This document shows, one piece after another, positions 62,822 to 64,000 of a stretch of DNA of 64,000 nucleotides. Below the pieces are notes generated by a model. It was not told the DNA's origin. It was given only the letters and a program-made list of their open reading frames with translations, and made no database searches. The translations under genes and the position numbers were made by a program. The DNA comes from Lota lota (Eukaryota > Chordata > Actinopteri > Gadiformes > Lotidae): the NCBI GenBank assembly GCA_026745465.1, contig JACYXH010000009.1, forward strand, positions 122,501-186,500, in the 5' to 3' direction. Position 1 is the first letter of the stretch, and every line of letters begins with the position of its first letter.

Positions 62822-63945
62822 CTACGGAACGGCACTGGACCCTAGCACTGGTACTTGGAGGGAAATACGAGTGTCTTGGTCTCCCTGTGTGAGGATGGTG
62901 CTGACGGAGGCAGTGTTCCTAGTGGGCGTCATGGGGGCAGAGGTGATTCTGGGGGCAGGGGGGACAACAGCAGCAGCAGCAGCAGCATTACTAGTAGCGC
63001 TGCTACTGCTGCCAGTGCAGCTGGCCACAGTCGCAACCACCACCTCTTCCTCTTTGGGCCGCTTGACAGCAAACTCAGCAATGCTGAAGACAAACTGCAT
63101 GCAGCCCAGCTTGATGTAGCTGCCGTGGTGGAGGAGGGCCGTGCCCTCCCAGCCTGCCCCGCTACCTCCTATCAGGCTGGAGCTGCTGGCCTTGCAGCTG
63201 CACACAAGCCCCTGGCCTCCCTGGGGCTGGCAGCTCATCACACCTCCGGCTGGCAGCATTCCAATCACAGAACGGGGCTGATCTTCCTCCTCTCTTTTCT
63301 TACTGCGACCTGCGGACGGAAATGTGGACGGTGGTGGTTAGTGACTGCTGATGTTGGATGCAGAGCAATGAGCATTTCTGGTGAAATGATCTTCTGCACA
63401 AATAAAAGGCAACAGATTAATGGGAAACTCTATAGGATCACAAACGAATTGCCTAGAACATCAAAGTTAAACAGTTACAAATTGGCTTAAAATCACTTGC
63501 TAGAATGTGGATTTCCAAAATAAATGTCCAAAACAAAAATCACTTTAAAGTGTGAATTTTTCAACCCATTTATGAGCTTGTGTGTTGAGATGTGGGGAAA
63601 CCCCTGATTTACTCACGTATAATGCCTTGCACATCTGACACGAGGCCACTAGGTAGAGAAGGAGAGGCCTTCTCAGAGAAATCACAGGAGTAGAGGACAT
63701 TGTCCACTGTGGTTCCATGCTCACTATAGTTGAGCAGCTCATAATGTTTTGTATTCTGAGAGAAAACACAAAGATCACTGTAGTCACACCATGCCCAGAA
63801 GAAAACAATAAGCAGTCCAACATATACTTAATGGAAGAATAAAATATAAGATAGTTACCCACCTCATCGTAGAAAATACAGGCATGCTTCCCCGAAATGA
63901 AGTTGCAATGACCATAATTTGTAAGGCACACATCCATGTCAGCAC
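62822..63945 (-). CDS. phf12: phf12 (PHD finger protein 12), last three coding exons
   Basis: Exons 63,863-63,945, 63,617-63,755 and 62,822-63,309, with AG acceptors, GT donors and in-phase joins; the gene continues beyond the window. The first exon ([20 protein letters not shown]) and the second ([19 protein letters not shown]) form the FHA domain, with the S-G-K-H phosphopeptide-binding core. The last exon carries a basic stretch ([19 protein letters not shown]), the conserved [20 protein letters not shown] segment and [20 protein letters not shown], then an alanine-rich tail ending at TAG (62,822-62,824). PHF12/Pf1 bridges the Sin3-HDAC corepressor to chromatin in the nucleus; its PHD fingers lie in upstream exons outside this window. 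The alanine-rich tail is likely variable in length. The three exons look intact. Confidence 0.95.
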
Positions 63946-64000
63946 CTAAAATAGTTTAGCAGAAGTCTCAATAATACCAATGAACAGGATATTTTCAATG

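Overview
The window is teleost fish nuclear DNA. It has intron-bearing vertebrate genes, abundant (CA)n, (GA)n and (GATA)n microsatellites, a tRNA-derived SINE with the 'leader plus GTCGAGGTGTCC' body common in fish, an L2-type LINE tail, and Gypsy, hAT and Ginger-type transposons. I cannot name the species. The very high density of long dinucleotide repeats and poly-G/C runs is notable.

Layout. (1) 1-18.5 kb is gene-free: microsatellites, homopolymer G/C tracts and, at 16.4-16.9 kb, small inverted-repeat (MITE-like) sequence. (2) 18,577-34,677 is one nested transposon stack. A Gypsy LTR retrotransposon on the minus strand (150-bp LTRs at both ends, PBS, PPT, decayed gag and pol) is split by a 12.2-kb DNA transposon (21,650-33,852) with ~300-bp terminal inverted repeats flanked by CCGG. 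That inner element encodes, across about 15 small exons on the plus strand, a Gypsy-like integrase, a Ulp1-type cysteine protease and a PHD finger, a combination that points to the Ginger (GIN) group. Inside it sit two hAT elements with perfect 8-bp target duplications (24,879-27,169 and 27,646-31,592), a SINE and an L2 fragment. (3) 34.7-54.8 kb is again gene-free, with long microsatellites and a faint Gypsy pol remnant near 38.7-39.0 kb. (4) 54.8-64 kb is the host gene block, all on the minus strand: two tandem five-exon short-chain dehydrogenase genes (dhrs13-like; 54,815-57,479 and 59,521-61,161) and the last three coding exons of phf12 (62,822-63,945). An 815-bp foldback element lies between the dehydrogenase genes. 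In mammals DHRS13 and PHF12 are also neighbours, which supports the names.

How they fit. The two dehydrogenases share intron positions and phases and are clearly local duplicates. The downstream copy has Ala where the catalytic Ser is expected, and the upstream copy uses a GC splice donor where its sister uses GT. phf12 encodes a chromatin corepressor subunit and is represented only by its FHA domain and C-terminal tail. All transposon genes carry frameshifts, stops or lost splice sites and look inactive.
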